Shown here: positions 14,296 through 23,355 of the stretch, in pieces
Layout of the letters: each line of letters opens with the position of its first letter
Position numbering within the stretch: position 1 is the first letter of the stretch
Virus record (IMG/VR): IMGVR_UViG_3300012211_000010
Location: 1 to 27,432 of that record
Strand: one strand, 5' to 3'
DNA: 27,432 nucleotides
Origin: a virus
Notes under the pieces: model-generated
What the model was told of the DNA's origin: nothing
Seen by the model: only the letters and a program-made list of their open reading frames with translations
The model's database searches: none
Program-made: the position numbers and the translations under genes

Positions 14296-15411
14296 ATGGC
14301 GTCCTCCCTCTCCACAGTAAAGCTTCAAGACATTGTAGATATCGCACAAACTTTCGGACATCTGGCTCCGCAGTTGAACGTCCCTCAAGCCACCGCACAA
14401 CCAGCCCTTACAATAGCCAATGATGTTTTTTCAGCCATCTGCGCTATTCCTTTTCCTTGGAAGTGGAATGAACTTAAGGTTCCTCCTTTTTATACAAACT
14501 CATTTCAACAGGATTATGCTGGAATCTATTTGCCTGCGGCTTCAGGCGGCGACGCTACTCTAGGTAACGTCGGCCAATCCATTATGAATTTGTCGTGGTT
14601 AGAGCGTGGTATCTGCGTAAACGTTACAAATACGGCTGAGCCTAAGCCATGGAAACAGGTTGAGGTGGGCCGATCCCTACCACAACAAACTGGCTCAATG
14701 TATCTCAACACTAATTTTAATGCCCTTATGTATTTGGTGAATTGGTATCCGAACTACATGCTATATTATGGAACCTGGGGACAAGGTAACTCTGGAAACA
14801 GTACTTTCGGAAACAATCCCGTGTCTGGTGCAGTCTACATAAATCCGTTATCAGTAGCGAATTCAATGCCGTCGAATCCTATTACTCAGATTCGGGATGC
14901 AAACGGGAATTTTTTGGTCATCACAGGATATGGAACTGAGGGTACAACCGCCCCAGTTGCTCCTGCTTCTTCAGCAGCCGGGGTCGTTGCGACTCCAGGC
15001 GCTGGTGCTACAACCCAATGGACCGTTGTGGACCCAAGCGGTTGGGGTTTTAGAATTGTGCCCGCTCCCGCTCAGACAGGCGTGACATGGCAGTTCGTTC
15101 TTGTGGGGCAGCAGGCCCCCGTTCGGTTTACGTCGTTAGCACAGACGTTGGCACCGTTGCCAGATGAGTACGAACCTTTTTTCCGTCAAGGTTTTATCGC
15201 CCAGTGTTATCGATATGCTCCTGAAGCTAAGATTAAAGCTCAGTTCGCTCAGGAATGGGGATTATGGTTGAAGGGGTTGATGGAACTTCGTGCTAAGGAT
15301 GCCCGAGAGCAGGAAGAATATAGTTTTGTGCCGGGACGAGGGATCACGGGCTGGGGCACAGGACAAGCTCAACGTCTTAACCCACAGTGGCCTTTTCCTC
15401 CAACAAGGTAA
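14296..15411 (+). CDS. Adaptor-like tail protein (long copy)
   Basis: AAGGAAGGAA precedes the ATG. The 371-residue product shares scattered but ordered features with the shorter protein at 15776: a helix leading to IPFPWKWNEL (51-60), then FQQDY (70-74), then LSWLERG (99-105), and late LPDEYEPFFRQGF (288-300) followed by helices. Between about 150 and 285 it has an inserted Gly/Ser/Pro-rich, beta-type segment. This pattern and the place before the nozzle gene suggest a head-tail adaptor, functionally like T7 gp11, or a partner of one. No enzymatic motif is visible. Relation to the second copy is my reading and would need a profile comparison. Confidence 0.55.
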   Translation: MASSLSTVKLQDIVDIAQTFGHLAPQLNVPQATAQPALTIANDVFSAICAIPFPWKWNELKVPPFYTNSFQQDYAGIYLPAASGGDATLGNVGQSIMNLSWLERGICVNVTNTAEPKPWKQVEVGRSLPQQTGSMYLNTNFNALMYLVNWYPNYMLYYGTWGQGNSGNSTFGNNPVSGAVYINPLSVANSMPSNPITQIRDANGNFLVITGYGTEGTTAPVAPASSAAGVVATPGAGATTQWTVVDPSGWGFRIVPAPAQTGVTWQFVLVGQQAPVRFTSLAQTLAPLPDEYEPFFRQGFIAQCYRYAPEAKIKAQFAQEWGLWLKGLMELRAKDAREQEEYSFVPGRGITGWGTGQAQRLNPQWPFPPTR

Positions 15412-15417
15412 AATTTT

Positions 15418-15774
15418 ATGCCAGGTTTGGAAACTCCTCTTCAGATTATTCAGCAGCCACTAGGGCAATCTGTCTCTATCGGCGCCACAGCTACGTTTAC
15501 AGTTGTTGTGGTGGGCTCTGGCGTGCTCGCATACCAATGGCAAACAACAGATCACGACATTGCGTTAGCATCTGGTTTTCATCCATTACCTGGAGCCGAG
15601 ATTGATGGTTTCTGGACAATTGTGGGGGCTACGAGTGCAAGTTATACCACCCCAACGCTTTCGGCTTCAGAGAACGGGGCCGCGTTTCAGTGTTTGATTT
15701 CAAATACGCTTACGACGCCTCAGATTTTGTTTAGCGAGGCTATGACAATTCCTGCTGTCTTACTGGTACACTAA
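15418..15774 (+). CDS. Stand-alone Ig-like domain protein
   Basis: The 118-residue product is almost entirely one bacterial/phage Ig-like domain. It shows IIQQPLGQSVSIGATATFTV (residues 10-29), YQWQ with core W41, the hinge TIVGATSASYTTPTLSA, then ENGAAFQCLISN with C92. The partner cysteine of the classic Ig disulphide is missing, which is common in phage versions. Ig-like domains on virions bind weakly to cell-surface glycans or stabilise capsids. Its position between two adaptor-like genes implies a head-tail neck or tail decoration. The start codon ATG follows the previous stop by 6 bases. Confidence 0.75.
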   Translation: MPGLETPLQIIQQPLGQSVSIGATATFTVVVVGSGVLAYQWQTTDHDIALASGFHPLPGAEIDGFWTIVGATSASYTTPTLSASENGAAFQCLISNTLTTPQILFSEAMTIPAVLLVH

Positions 15775-15775
15775 A

Positions 15776-16489
15776 TTGGCGAACACCCTTCAAACGACTT
15801 TAAATTGGACGGCTCAGTATATCTACGGGCAACCTGTATCATCTCAGACGGGAAGTGAACCTGCTGTTTCAATTGCGTCCATGATTAAGAACTCGATACT
15901 TGGGGCTCCGTTAACATGGGCTTTTAATAGAAGTGAGGATTCAACTCAATCTACAACAGCCGGAACCCAAGATTATATATATGCCATCACAAATCTGGGG
16001 TTCTTGGAGAAAGTATCATTGACTGATTCTAATGGTAGGATTTGGGAGATTAAGGACGTTTATAATTTCCATCCTCTTTCTAAAGCTTCAGCACAACAGC
16101 GCCCGACAGCCGTATCCTTGATTTCTTCTACCCCCGGAACAAATTTTAAGATTCGATTCATGGGTGTACCAGAAGCAATTTACGTAATCAATTTGACGTA
16201 TCAGTTATTCCCTACTCAATTCTCTGCTCTATCTGATGCGTGGTCTCCTATTCCAGATTCATATAGTGATATCTATAACAATCTCTTCTTGGGTGAGGCT
16301 TTTGCAGCGGTCGATGATGCGCGAGCACAGATTTATCGACAGCGCGGGGTCGCAGCTTTTTTGAATAAGTCAGAAGGTCTGTCCGACACCCAGAAGAATA
16401 TCTTTGCGCAGCAATATTTGCAGCAAGATCGAGAGAAGTTATTGGGAACGCTGAAAGATCAGCAGGCAGTCCAGGCGCGGGGTATATAG
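15776..16489 (+). CDS. Adaptor-like tail protein (short copy)
   Basis: The start is probably TTG at 15776, one base after the previous stop codon. The first in-frame ATG (residue 36) would remove conserved-looking N-terminal helix text. The 237-residue product contains APLTWAFNRSE (44-54), a TTAGTQDYIYAI strand (60-71), LGFLEKVSL (74-82) and IPDSYSDIYNNLFLGEAFA (159-177), followed by an alpha-helical tail (DDARAQIYRQRGVAAF). This is the look of podovirus tail tubular A or head-tail adaptor proteins that join portal to nozzle. It directly preceded the nozzle gene before the GIY-YIG gene was inserted, if that gene is a passenger. There is no signal or membrane segment. Confidence 0.6.
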   Translation: MANTLQTTLNWTAQYIYGQPVSSQTGSEPAVSIASMIKNSILGAPLTWAFNRSEDSTQSTTAGTQDYIYAITNLGFLEKVSLTDSNGRIWEIKDVYNFHPLSKASAQQRPTAVSLISSTPGTNFKIRFMGVPEAIYVINLTYQLFPTQFSALSDAWSPIPDSYSDIYNNLFLGEAFAAVDDARAQIYRQRGVAAFLNKSEGLSDTQKNIFAQQYLQQDREKLLGTLKDQQAVQARGI

Positions 16490-17031
16490 TGTACATTTAC
16501 GTTATCACGAACAAAGTGAACGGAAAGAAGTACATAGGTCAAACCATACTTACTAAATTAGAGACATATTTTTATAGAAACATTTGGCGAGCTAAGAGTG
16601 GGGAGACTGGAAAGCCTTTTCTATACAACGCCATTCGAAAATACGGTGAGAATGCATTTGAGATTGAAGCATTGGTTGTTGTTCACTCAAAAGAAGACGC
16701 TGATTATTATGAGCGATTCTTGATTTCTGAATTTCAAACCCAGGATCGATCAATTGGGTACAATCTTGCAGCAGGTGGCGGCGGTAAACTAGGTCTTCCG
16801 GCATGGAATAGCGGCAAAAAGAATCCCTACTCTTTCGAAACATTGGAGAGAATGTCCGAATCGCAAAAACTTCGTATGAAGCGCGATGGTCATCCTGCGA
16901 AGGGTAAGAAGTATACACCAGAGCATTGCCAACGAATGAGTAAGGTATTCAAAGATTTGGGTATTAAACCTTCTGTAGATGCTTGCCGATTAGGCGGTCA
17001 AATGCGCCATCTAAAGGAGGAACATAGATAA
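16489..17031 (+). CDS. GIY-YIG homing-type endonuclease
   Basis: The GTG start overlaps the previous TAG by one base. Of 180 residues, 1-97 form a GIY-YIG nuclease domain: YIYVITN (2-8), KYIGQT (14-19), likely catalytic R34 in IWRAKSG, the LYNAIRKYG helix (45-53), metal-binding E75 in YYERFLI and N92 in GYNLAAGG. Residues 108-160 look like NUMOD3-type DNA-binding repeats (KGKKYTPEHCQRMSK and relatives) used by free-standing homing endonucleases. It sits between the short adaptor gene and the nozzle gene, an intergenic insertion typical of mobile endonucleases. Its last codons contain AAAGGAGG (17013-17020), which serves the next gene. The reading frame is intact, so it is probably active. Confidence 0.9.
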   Translation: MYIYVITNKVNGKKYIGQTILTKLETYFYRNIWRAKSGETGKPFLYNAIRKYGENAFEIEALVVVHSKEDADYYERFLISEFQTQDRSIGYNLAAGGGGKLGLPAWNSGKKNPYSFETLERMSESQKLRMKRDGHPAKGKKYTPEHCQRMSKVFKDLGIKPSVDACRLGGQMRHLKEEHR

Positions 17032-17034
17032 GTT

Positions 17035-20000
17035 ATGAACCTCCTACAGCAGCATAACGCTCAACCCCAAAAGCAGCCGAAGTATGTTCCGATCTTTATT
17101 GATCGGGCTTTTACGGGTCTTTATACTCAAAGAAACGTCCTTCACGATCCTTCCGACATCTATACCGCAAGATTTTATGGCGGTCGTCCAGATGCGTTAT
17201 GGATGGGCCGTAACGTCGAGCTTACAAATCGCTTGACGTTGCAGCGTCGTCCTGGACATGTGACGTTCTCGACCGCAACCTACCCAACAGCGCCTTTGCG
17301 GGCGTTTCCCTTTCAATTAACTGACAGCACAATTCGTGTTATCATCGATACAGGTTCTACGGGATCGTTGTCTATTACTTCTGTTGCGAACTCTTCCGGC
17401 TCAACTGCTGTTTATACCGGGACCTTCCCCAATGGTGGAAGTAACGCTTATGCGGGCTTGGTGTTTCAGATTGCCGGGTTCGTAACGAATCCAGGCGATA
17501 ACGGAACCTTTATCTGTAGCGCCTCGACTACAACCACACTGACATTAGGTAACGTGAATGCGATTGCTGAAACCCATACCGCGACCGCTCTTTCTACAGG
17601 CGCTGTGTACTGGGATCAACAGAATGGTTCAAAAACTCTTTTATTTGGAAAGGGCGTTGGAGCGCAGCAAACTTATTTTCAGGCTGTAGCCGGTATTTTG
17701 TATATGGGCGATGGTGTGGATACGTTTAAGTGGACCCCACTAAACACAAACCTTAACACTCAGAATCTAACATCTCATGCAACCGGAGTAGATGTCTCAC
17801 TTTGGAATTGGGGTGGAGTCGCACCTTCAATTGCCTCTGCTGCAGTCGCAACATCTTCTGGTTCTGCCGCTGGGTCATGGCAGGTTAGCACTTTGTTTTC
17901 GACAATGGGGCTAATAATAGATGCCAATAACAACATTCAACAGATTCATTCTATCTCTGGTGGAACAAACGTAGGCACTGTAGGGGTTTTGGGCAAGACA
18001 AGTGCTGGAGGCCCCAACTGGAACCAAAATCCAGGCGGAAGCACAACCGATAATACAGTTACATGGCGTAATCTTGGAAAAGTTGTTCAGTGGCAACCGT
18101 TTTTGCCAATTGAGACTGAGACACAACTTTTTAGTACCAACACAACCGCAGCAGCCGTTTATAGCAAAGTATCGGGTTGTATATACGTAAACATTGCGTC
18201 GAGCGGTCCAGGTTTTTCGGCTTCCGATCCCGGTACCATAACAAATGTTCCGGGAGCAGTTATTCCACCTAATGTGTTCACGTTTCAGACTGCGGCGTGG
18301 TATTGTCTAGGAAATATTAACCAGATCAATAAGATTTTCCAGAATTGGATTCCTGGTCAAGTCTTGGTGGCGGTTCCGAATCAAGTTCGTGTTATCGAAC
18401 CCTTTACGGTGCCGCAGCCGGGCCAACCGCTTACTGCTACGATTTATCTGCAGGAAAATACTACTAGCGGCACAACCGGCTCTACTTTTGGATCGATTTC
18501 ATGGGCTACAAATTTGGGGTTCTCTACAACTGAACCAGCGAACGCGAATGGCAGTGATATAACCTGGAGATTGATTTCTCTTAACAAGACTTGGCAATCT
18601 GGGGTTAGCTATACAGCCTGGACCTCTCCTAACTCGAACAGCTTTGGTGTGGTTGTTGATAGCAATGGAAGTTTCTGGGTCTGTATCCAGAGCGGAACTT
18701 CTGGGGGTAGTGATCCGTTTGCGGCTGCGGGTTGGTATTGGCAATCGAATCACGCTTACGCCCAAAGCACAATTATTATTGATACGAATTCAAATCGTCA
18801 GCAGGCTCAGAATACAGGAACTTCAACGAATGGTGGTCATCCAGCTTGGGCAACTGCGCAAGGCGCAACCACAACCGATACTGGTGTGACGTGGAAGAAT
18901 TTGGGCTCTGCATACGGCCTCCAAACACCGGACAATCAGGTTGTATGGGTGAATGTTGGTCAGTCCACTTCTTGGGCTGCAAGTACTCAGTGGTATCTTC
19001 CAACTGCAGGGTTTAGTGCCCCATTTAGTCAAACATCTTTCGGATCGGTTAATATTCAAGATACCAATACAAATATCGAGTATGTGGTTCAATCTGGTTT
19101 AAGTGGAGCGAGTCAGCCTACATGGAATACAAGCACTGTAGTCGGCGCAAACCAGACTGTGGATAATGTGGCTGTTTGGTATGACAACGGGCCATTTAAG
19201 CAAAATGCATTGGTGTGGTCGAGTTCGCATACGTGGGCAATTTCATATAAAGCGCGATCTCTGACAGATTTTTATTCGATAACTACAAGTGGAATCCCAA
19301 CAAATACTCCGCCTCCGGGTCAGCCATTTAATGGACCATTGCCAGCGCCGGTTGGGTCGGAGACAAATTGCATAACGACTGCGTCCCCAGTAGTTACGTT
19401 ATCGGGGGCTAATGCGGGCGCTGTTGTCTCGATTTATGGCAACTACTCTAGCGATCCTCAATTCGACACGATTGTGATTTGGCGAGACGCAGATGGAGGC
19501 GGCTTCGCGAATATGTTCGAATTGACGGAGATCACGAACGTGCCCGCGCAAGCTGGTTCTGGTAAGTATGTAATCGGTGGTGTAAAGTATGATTGGGTCT
19601 TTCAGGATTTCTTGCCGGATGTCGCAACGTCACAGTTTCCTGGTTTAAACAATCAGATATCGGCGCCTATTAATCATGTTAATGATCCACCACTTTCGGC
19701 ATTTTTGCCGATGGCGTATAACTTCCAGAAGATTTGGGGAGTTTCGGGCCAGAATGTGCCATTCAGTAAAGGTTTGGATACACCGATAGTTGGTAATGGT
19801 GCGGAGGCTTTCCCTCCGGCATATACACTCCCATTTTTAGCGCAGGTTGTGCGTTTAGTGCGAACTCCTGTGGGGTTGGTAACTTTCACTGTGGACTCGG
19901 TAGAATTAATTGGTGGAGGACCTCAGACTTCATCGTTCTATTCGGTAACATTGAGCCCAGGAATTGGGTTGTTGAGCTATAACTTTTTGGATGTGTATGC

Positions 20001-20781
20001 GGGGGAAATTTTCTTTTTCAGTGCCGATAAGGAGTTCATGGTCATGAGCCCGAGCTTGAACATCGCCAATTTTGGTTTCCCGTTAGGGGACCAATTCGCG
20101 AATTTACCTAGTTCTGGTTCTTCGGATACGACATGGAGCCCGTCCGTTGGGTATGTTGCCGTTCATCAGAATGGTATTGATAATTGTATCTTTGTTGCGG
20201 ATGGCTCAACTGGGTGGTATCGTGTGAACCCACGACAGGTTCCGGGTGGGCCTCAAGGTCCTGAGCCAATTTGGAGTCCATTTGCGGCTATCACAGGCGG
20301 AACTCAAATGGTTCAGAGTGTAGAGTATGCTCCGGGACTGAAGGCTTTATTGGTTGGGTCGCCAATAGGTGGGAACTCGATTTTAAAGCGTAGTCTATCA
20401 GTTTTCACCGATAATGGGACTCAATACGACGCCTTTTTCGTAATGGGTGGGATTATGCTTACTCATCCAGGTCAGCGAGCGTTGTTGAAGTTCATTGAGT
20501 GTGATTTTAGTGGTATCAGTTATCGTCCAACGGTATCGTATTTGCTTAATGAAATTTCAGGATCATTCACGGCTTTTGTTGGGACACCAGTTGCGGACCC
20601 ACCATCTGTTTATGGAGCGAACGCGGCTGCGACATACAGTCCAAATCGATATTATTTCTCAGGCAATGGTGGGATTGCTGTTGCTCGACATCTTCAACTG
20701 AAAGTTGATTTTGGCACAACAGCAAATGGCGATGAATTGTACGATCTCACAATATACGGACGTTTGGTGGTTGAACAGTAA
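17035..20781 (+). CDS. Large nozzle-like tail protein with repeated inserts
   Basis: The perfect site AAAGGAGG lies 14 bases before the ATG. At 1248 residues this is larger than T7 gp12 (about 800) but the position fits a nozzle. The N-terminus (QRNVLHDPSDIYTARFYGGR, 32-51, then NRLTLQRRPGH) and the region around 900-1248 look like a beta-propeller/nozzle core. Between them, residues about 281-350, 465-515, 572-624 and 648-718 are degenerate copies of one unit with the pattern D-x-N ... Q ... SG ... P-x-W ... T-x-DN-x-V-x-W-x-N-L-G. Residues 107-190 carry another beta module also seen in the gene at 20781. The repeats resemble small carbohydrate-binding folds and may contact host polysaccharide. 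The nozzle assignment is inferred from order and length. Confidence 0.65.
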   Translation: MNLLQQHNAQPQKQPKYVPIFIDRAFTGLYTQRNVLHDPSDIYTARFYGGRPDALWMGRNVELTNRLTLQRRPGHVTFSTATYPTAPLRAFPFQLTDSTIRVIIDTGSTGSLSITSVANSSGSTAVYTGTFPNGGSNAYAGLVFQIAGFVTNPGDNGTFICSASTTTTLTLGNVNAIAETHTATALSTGAVYWDQQNGSKTLLFGKGVGAQQTYFQAVAGILYMGDGVDTFKWTPLNTNLNTQNLTSHATGVDVSLWNWGGVAPSIASAAVATSSGSAAGSWQVSTLFSTMGLIIDANNNIQQIHSISGGTNVGTVGVLGKTSAGGPNWNQNPGGSTTDNTVTWRNLGKVVQWQPFLPIETETQLFSTNTTAAAVYSKVSGCIYVNIASSGPGFSASDPGTITNVPGAVIPPNVFTFQTAAWYCLGNINQINKIFQNWIPGQVLVAVPNQVRVIEPFTVPQPGQPLTATIYLQENTTSGTTGSTFGSISWATNLGFSTTEPANANGSDITWRLISLNKTWQSGVSYTAWTSPNSNSFGVVVDSNGSFWVCIQSGTSGGSDPFAAAGWYWQSNHAYAQSTIIIDTNSNRQQAQNTGTSTNGGHPAWATAQGATTTDTGVTWKNLGSAYGLQTPDNQVVWVNVGQSTSWAASTQWYLPTAGFSAPFSQTSFGSVNIQDTNTNIEYVVQSGLSGASQPTWNTSTVVGANQTVDNVAVWYDNGPFKQNALVWSSSHTWAISYKARSLTDFYSITTSGIPTNTPPPGQPFNGPLPAPVGSETNCITTASPVVTLSGANAGAVVSIYGNYSSDPQFDTIVIWRDADGGGFANMFELTEITNVPAQAGSGKYVIGGVKYDWVFQDFLPDVATSQFPGLNNQISAPINHVNDPPLSAFLPMAYNFQKIWGVSGQNVPFSKGLDTPIVGNGAEAFPPAYTLPFLAQVVRLVRTPVGLVTFTVDSVELIGGGPQTSSFYSVTLSPGIGLLSYNFLDVYAGEIFFFSADKEFMVMSPSLNIANFGFPLGDQFANLPSSGSSDTTWSPSVGYVAVHQNGIDNCIFVADGSTGWYRVNPRQVPGGPQGPEPIWSPFAAITGGTQMVQSVEYAPGLKALLVGSPIGGNSILKRSLSVFTDNGTQYDAFFVMGGIMLTHPGQRALLKFIECDFSGISYRPTVSYLLNEISGSFTAFVGTPVADPPSVYGANAAATYSPNRYYFSGNGGIAVARHLQLKVDFGTTANGDELYDLTIYGRLVVEQ

Positions 20782-23345
20782 TGGCCGAGGCACAAAAAGA
20801 GAAGCGAAATCCTTTTATCATCTCCGAGGATGAGGTTCCAGCCTCTTGGACTCCTGTAGAGGCCGAGCCTATCAATCCGAATGAGAGTGCGGCTGCGCCA
20901 TCACCTTCATTTGGATCGTTGCCGCTATATTTTAGGGGCACACTCGCCCCAAATCTGCAACATGATGCCCAGTTAGTGGCTACGGATAAGAACCCACGTG
21001 TAGCGTCTATGCCGCTTATGCCGACTGCGCCTTCGGCTAATCCGCAGAATAATGCTGGGTTTCAGAGTATTGTTAAGAATACAATCTCTTCAAGTTCGAC
21101 CCCGGATATTGATCCGTATCTTTTCTTTCGAGGGTCATGGCAATCATTCATTACCTATAACATAAACGATGTTGTAGTGCAAAACCTTAGCACTTATGCG
21201 GCGACTAAAGCAAATGTGGGATTACGACCTGACCAAAACTCAGGGTCTTGGACAATTATCGGAGAGAATTTAGTTTTTAATCCCGCAACTGTCCCTCTTT
21301 CACAAGGGTCTGGTGTGGGTGCATTCGATGGGCAGATATTGAATACTAGCGTTTCTCCTGGTGGGACGCTTCCAATAGTCGGGCCTTTGACTCCGTTAGC
21401 TGTAAATGATCTTGCGTTTTTGGCTATAAGCCAACGTGAGACCGATCTGGATAGTACTTGGATTAGGCTTTATACAAGCGGAGCCACCGTAGCGGTTGCT
21501 TTGAAGGCGTTGCCTACGGCTGGGACTTTGTCGGCGACCTTGACGACAACAGGCTTCCCCTGGGGAGCCAATCTGTTATTGTTTAGAGGTGCTGGAAACA
21601 ATTTCTCTACTTTGACTGGTTCTATAACTTCTGTTCAGGTGGTAAGCAACGTTGTTACTTGTTTGTGTGGAAACTCTTTTATTGCGGGAACGCAGGTCAT
21701 TGTAAGTGGTTTGGCCGGTGCTAATTTTCTTAATGGAACGCAGGCACAAATTATTAGTGCAACCGCGACTCAGTTTACTTTTGCGTTTACGCACGCTGAT
21801 TATGGACCTAGTGCAGATAGCGGGACGGCAACCTGGCTTCCTTATTATCAGTCTGTGCAGGCATCTTTTCCAGGAACAAACAATAGTCAGACAACTAATC
21901 ATTTAACATTCTCGAACCCGGTTAAAGCTGGTAGTGTTCTTGTTTTTGTCGGCATCACCGGAGATAATAACGCGAATGCCAACCTAGCTTCTATTTCCGA
22001 CACAACCGGAAATTCTTGGGTGGCTTTTGGTGATGGTCATTTTGGGTGCGCCGCTTCGGTTGGTTATTGTCAAAGTGCGGTAGGCGGTACTACTAATATG
22101 GCTTGTACCGGCGTCTGGTCTACACCTTCAGATGTCGGGATGGCTTTTGAGTTTCCAGGAGGCTTTTTACAAGGTTGGGAGCCTTATGATGTAGTTGAAT
22201 TTCGTGGATCGATCTTTGTTTGTCTCTCAGAGACTTTTAGTGATGCGTTTGCGGCCCCTTCTAAATGGGCATTGATCGGACCTGCAACAGGGTTTGTAAA
22301 GGTTAAGACAACAAATTATACAGCGGTTCAGAATGACGAAGGAAATCTTCTCTCGTTTAATTCTTCATCTGCGGCAACATTAACACTTCCTAACCCATTG
22401 CCGATAGTGGGCGTTCTAACGGATTCTGGTTGGTGGATCGCGATTGAGAACATCGGCACGGGTCCTTTGACTGTTTCTCCTAATGGCGCGACACTCGATG
22501 GGGGCGGTTCTCTGATATTGTTTCAGAATCAGGGATGTTTGGTATTTACCGATGGGTCAAATTTCTTTACGGTTCGAGCAGCCTCCTCGGGTTCAGGCTT
22601 CTCGGGCGGGGTGAATTCTCAGACGACAAACTATACGGCTGTCTTCGGAGACGGTGGTAAATTGATTTCTATGAATGGGTCGAGTTTGACCCTGACGTTG
22701 CCTAACCCTTCTCCGAACAATATTTGGTTCATTTGGATTGAAAATCTCAATGTGACGAATTTGACAGTTGCTCGAAACGGTTTGAACATCGATGGGGCGG
22801 CTTCAAACCTGACATTAGGCCAGAATCAGAATATCGGCATCTTTACGGACGGCACGAATTATTTTACGGTTCATGGGATGAATCGTTTGACAGTTCCTAG
22901 CTGGTTGAGTGCGACTGCACCGGATAGTTCAGGTAACGTCGCAATCACTACTCCGAATCAGACTGCTAATCAAGTTCTTGCTAGTCCGGCATTTGATGGG
23001 TCAGGACCGTTAACTGTTCGTCCGTTAGTTGGGGCAGATATGCCTCCACTTGCTGACGCAAGTTCTATTGGCACTCTCATTACTGGCAATCGAAGCGGTA
23101 ATTTACGATTACCTGGTAATGTCATCCCTCCCGCTGGCGTTTATCGTGTTAGCACGAATTTCTTTTTGCAATTCAATCCAAGTGCAGGTTCTTTGGCCGT
23201 CAGTTTTGGTTATAACGATGGGACGGCTGCACGAACTGATTCACCAGCATCAATGGACACTTCGGCTCTTAATCTTGAGGAGCACGATATAGTGGTTGTT
23301 TCCGATGGCGTGCATGATATTTCGTGGACAATGACACTGGTATAA
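20781..23345 (+). CDS. Modular tail fibre-like protein
   Basis: The start overlaps the previous stop by one base (TAATG). The 854-residue product is a mosaic. Residues 1-110 are a Pro/Ser-rich arm. Residues 113-161 resemble a chitin-binding-type module (FRGSWQSFITYNINDVVVQN ... SGSWTIIG), and 466-500 repeat its second half (DVVEFRGSIFVC ... SKWALIG). Residues 280-345 match a beta module of the nozzle-like protein, and 360-415 a module of the protein at 24635. Residues 511-597 and 615-696 are two copies of one domain (TNYTAV ... LTLPNP ... IENI/L ... FTDG-x-N-x-FTV). LTVRPLVGADMPPL (744-757) is a motif familiar from prophage tail fibres. A C-terminal beta domain follows. Receptor binding is inferred from this layout. 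Confidence 0.72.
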   Translation: MAEAQKEKRNPFIISEDEVPASWTPVEAEPINPNESAAAPSPSFGSLPLYFRGTLAPNLQHDAQLVATDKNPRVASMPLMPTAPSANPQNNAGFQSIVKNTISSSSTPDIDPYLFFRGSWQSFITYNINDVVVQNLSTYAATKANVGLRPDQNSGSWTIIGENLVFNPATVPLSQGSGVGAFDGQILNTSVSPGGTLPIVGPLTPLAVNDLAFLAISQRETDLDSTWIRLYTSGATVAVALKALPTAGTLSATLTTTGFPWGANLLLFRGAGNNFSTLTGSITSVQVVSNVVTCLCGNSFIAGTQVIVSGLAGANFLNGTQAQIISATATQFTFAFTHADYGPSADSGTATWLPYYQSVQASFPGTNNSQTTNHLTFSNPVKAGSVLVFVGITGDNNANANLASISDTTGNSWVAFGDGHFGCAASVGYCQSAVGGTTNMACTGVWSTPSDVGMAFEFPGGFLQGWEPYDVVEFRGSIFVCLSETFSDAFAAPSKWALIGPATGFVKVKTTNYTAVQNDEGNLLSFNSSSAATLTLPNPLPIVGVLTDSGWWIAIENIGTGPLTVSPNGATLDGGGSLILFQNQGCLVFTDGSNFFTVRAASSGSGFSGGVNSQTTNYTAVFGDGGKLISMNGSSLTLTLPNPSPNNIWFIWIENLNVTNLTVARNGLNIDGAASNLTLGQNQNIGIFTDGTNYFTVHGMNRLTVPSWLSATAPDSSGNVAITTPNQTANQVLASPAFDGSGPLTVRPLVGADMPPLADASSIGTLITGNRSGNLRLPGNVIPPAGVYRVSTNFFLQFNPSAGSLAVSFGYNDGTAARTDSPASMDTSALNLEEHDIVVVSDGVHDISWTMTLV

Positions 23346-23355
23346 AGGAAAAAAC

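Noticed and set aside
17035-20781. The 1248-residue protein as a tape measure
   Set aside because: It is beta-rich with Gly/Ser/Thr/Trp repeats rather than a long alpha-helical protein, and no tail tube or chaperone genes accompany it.
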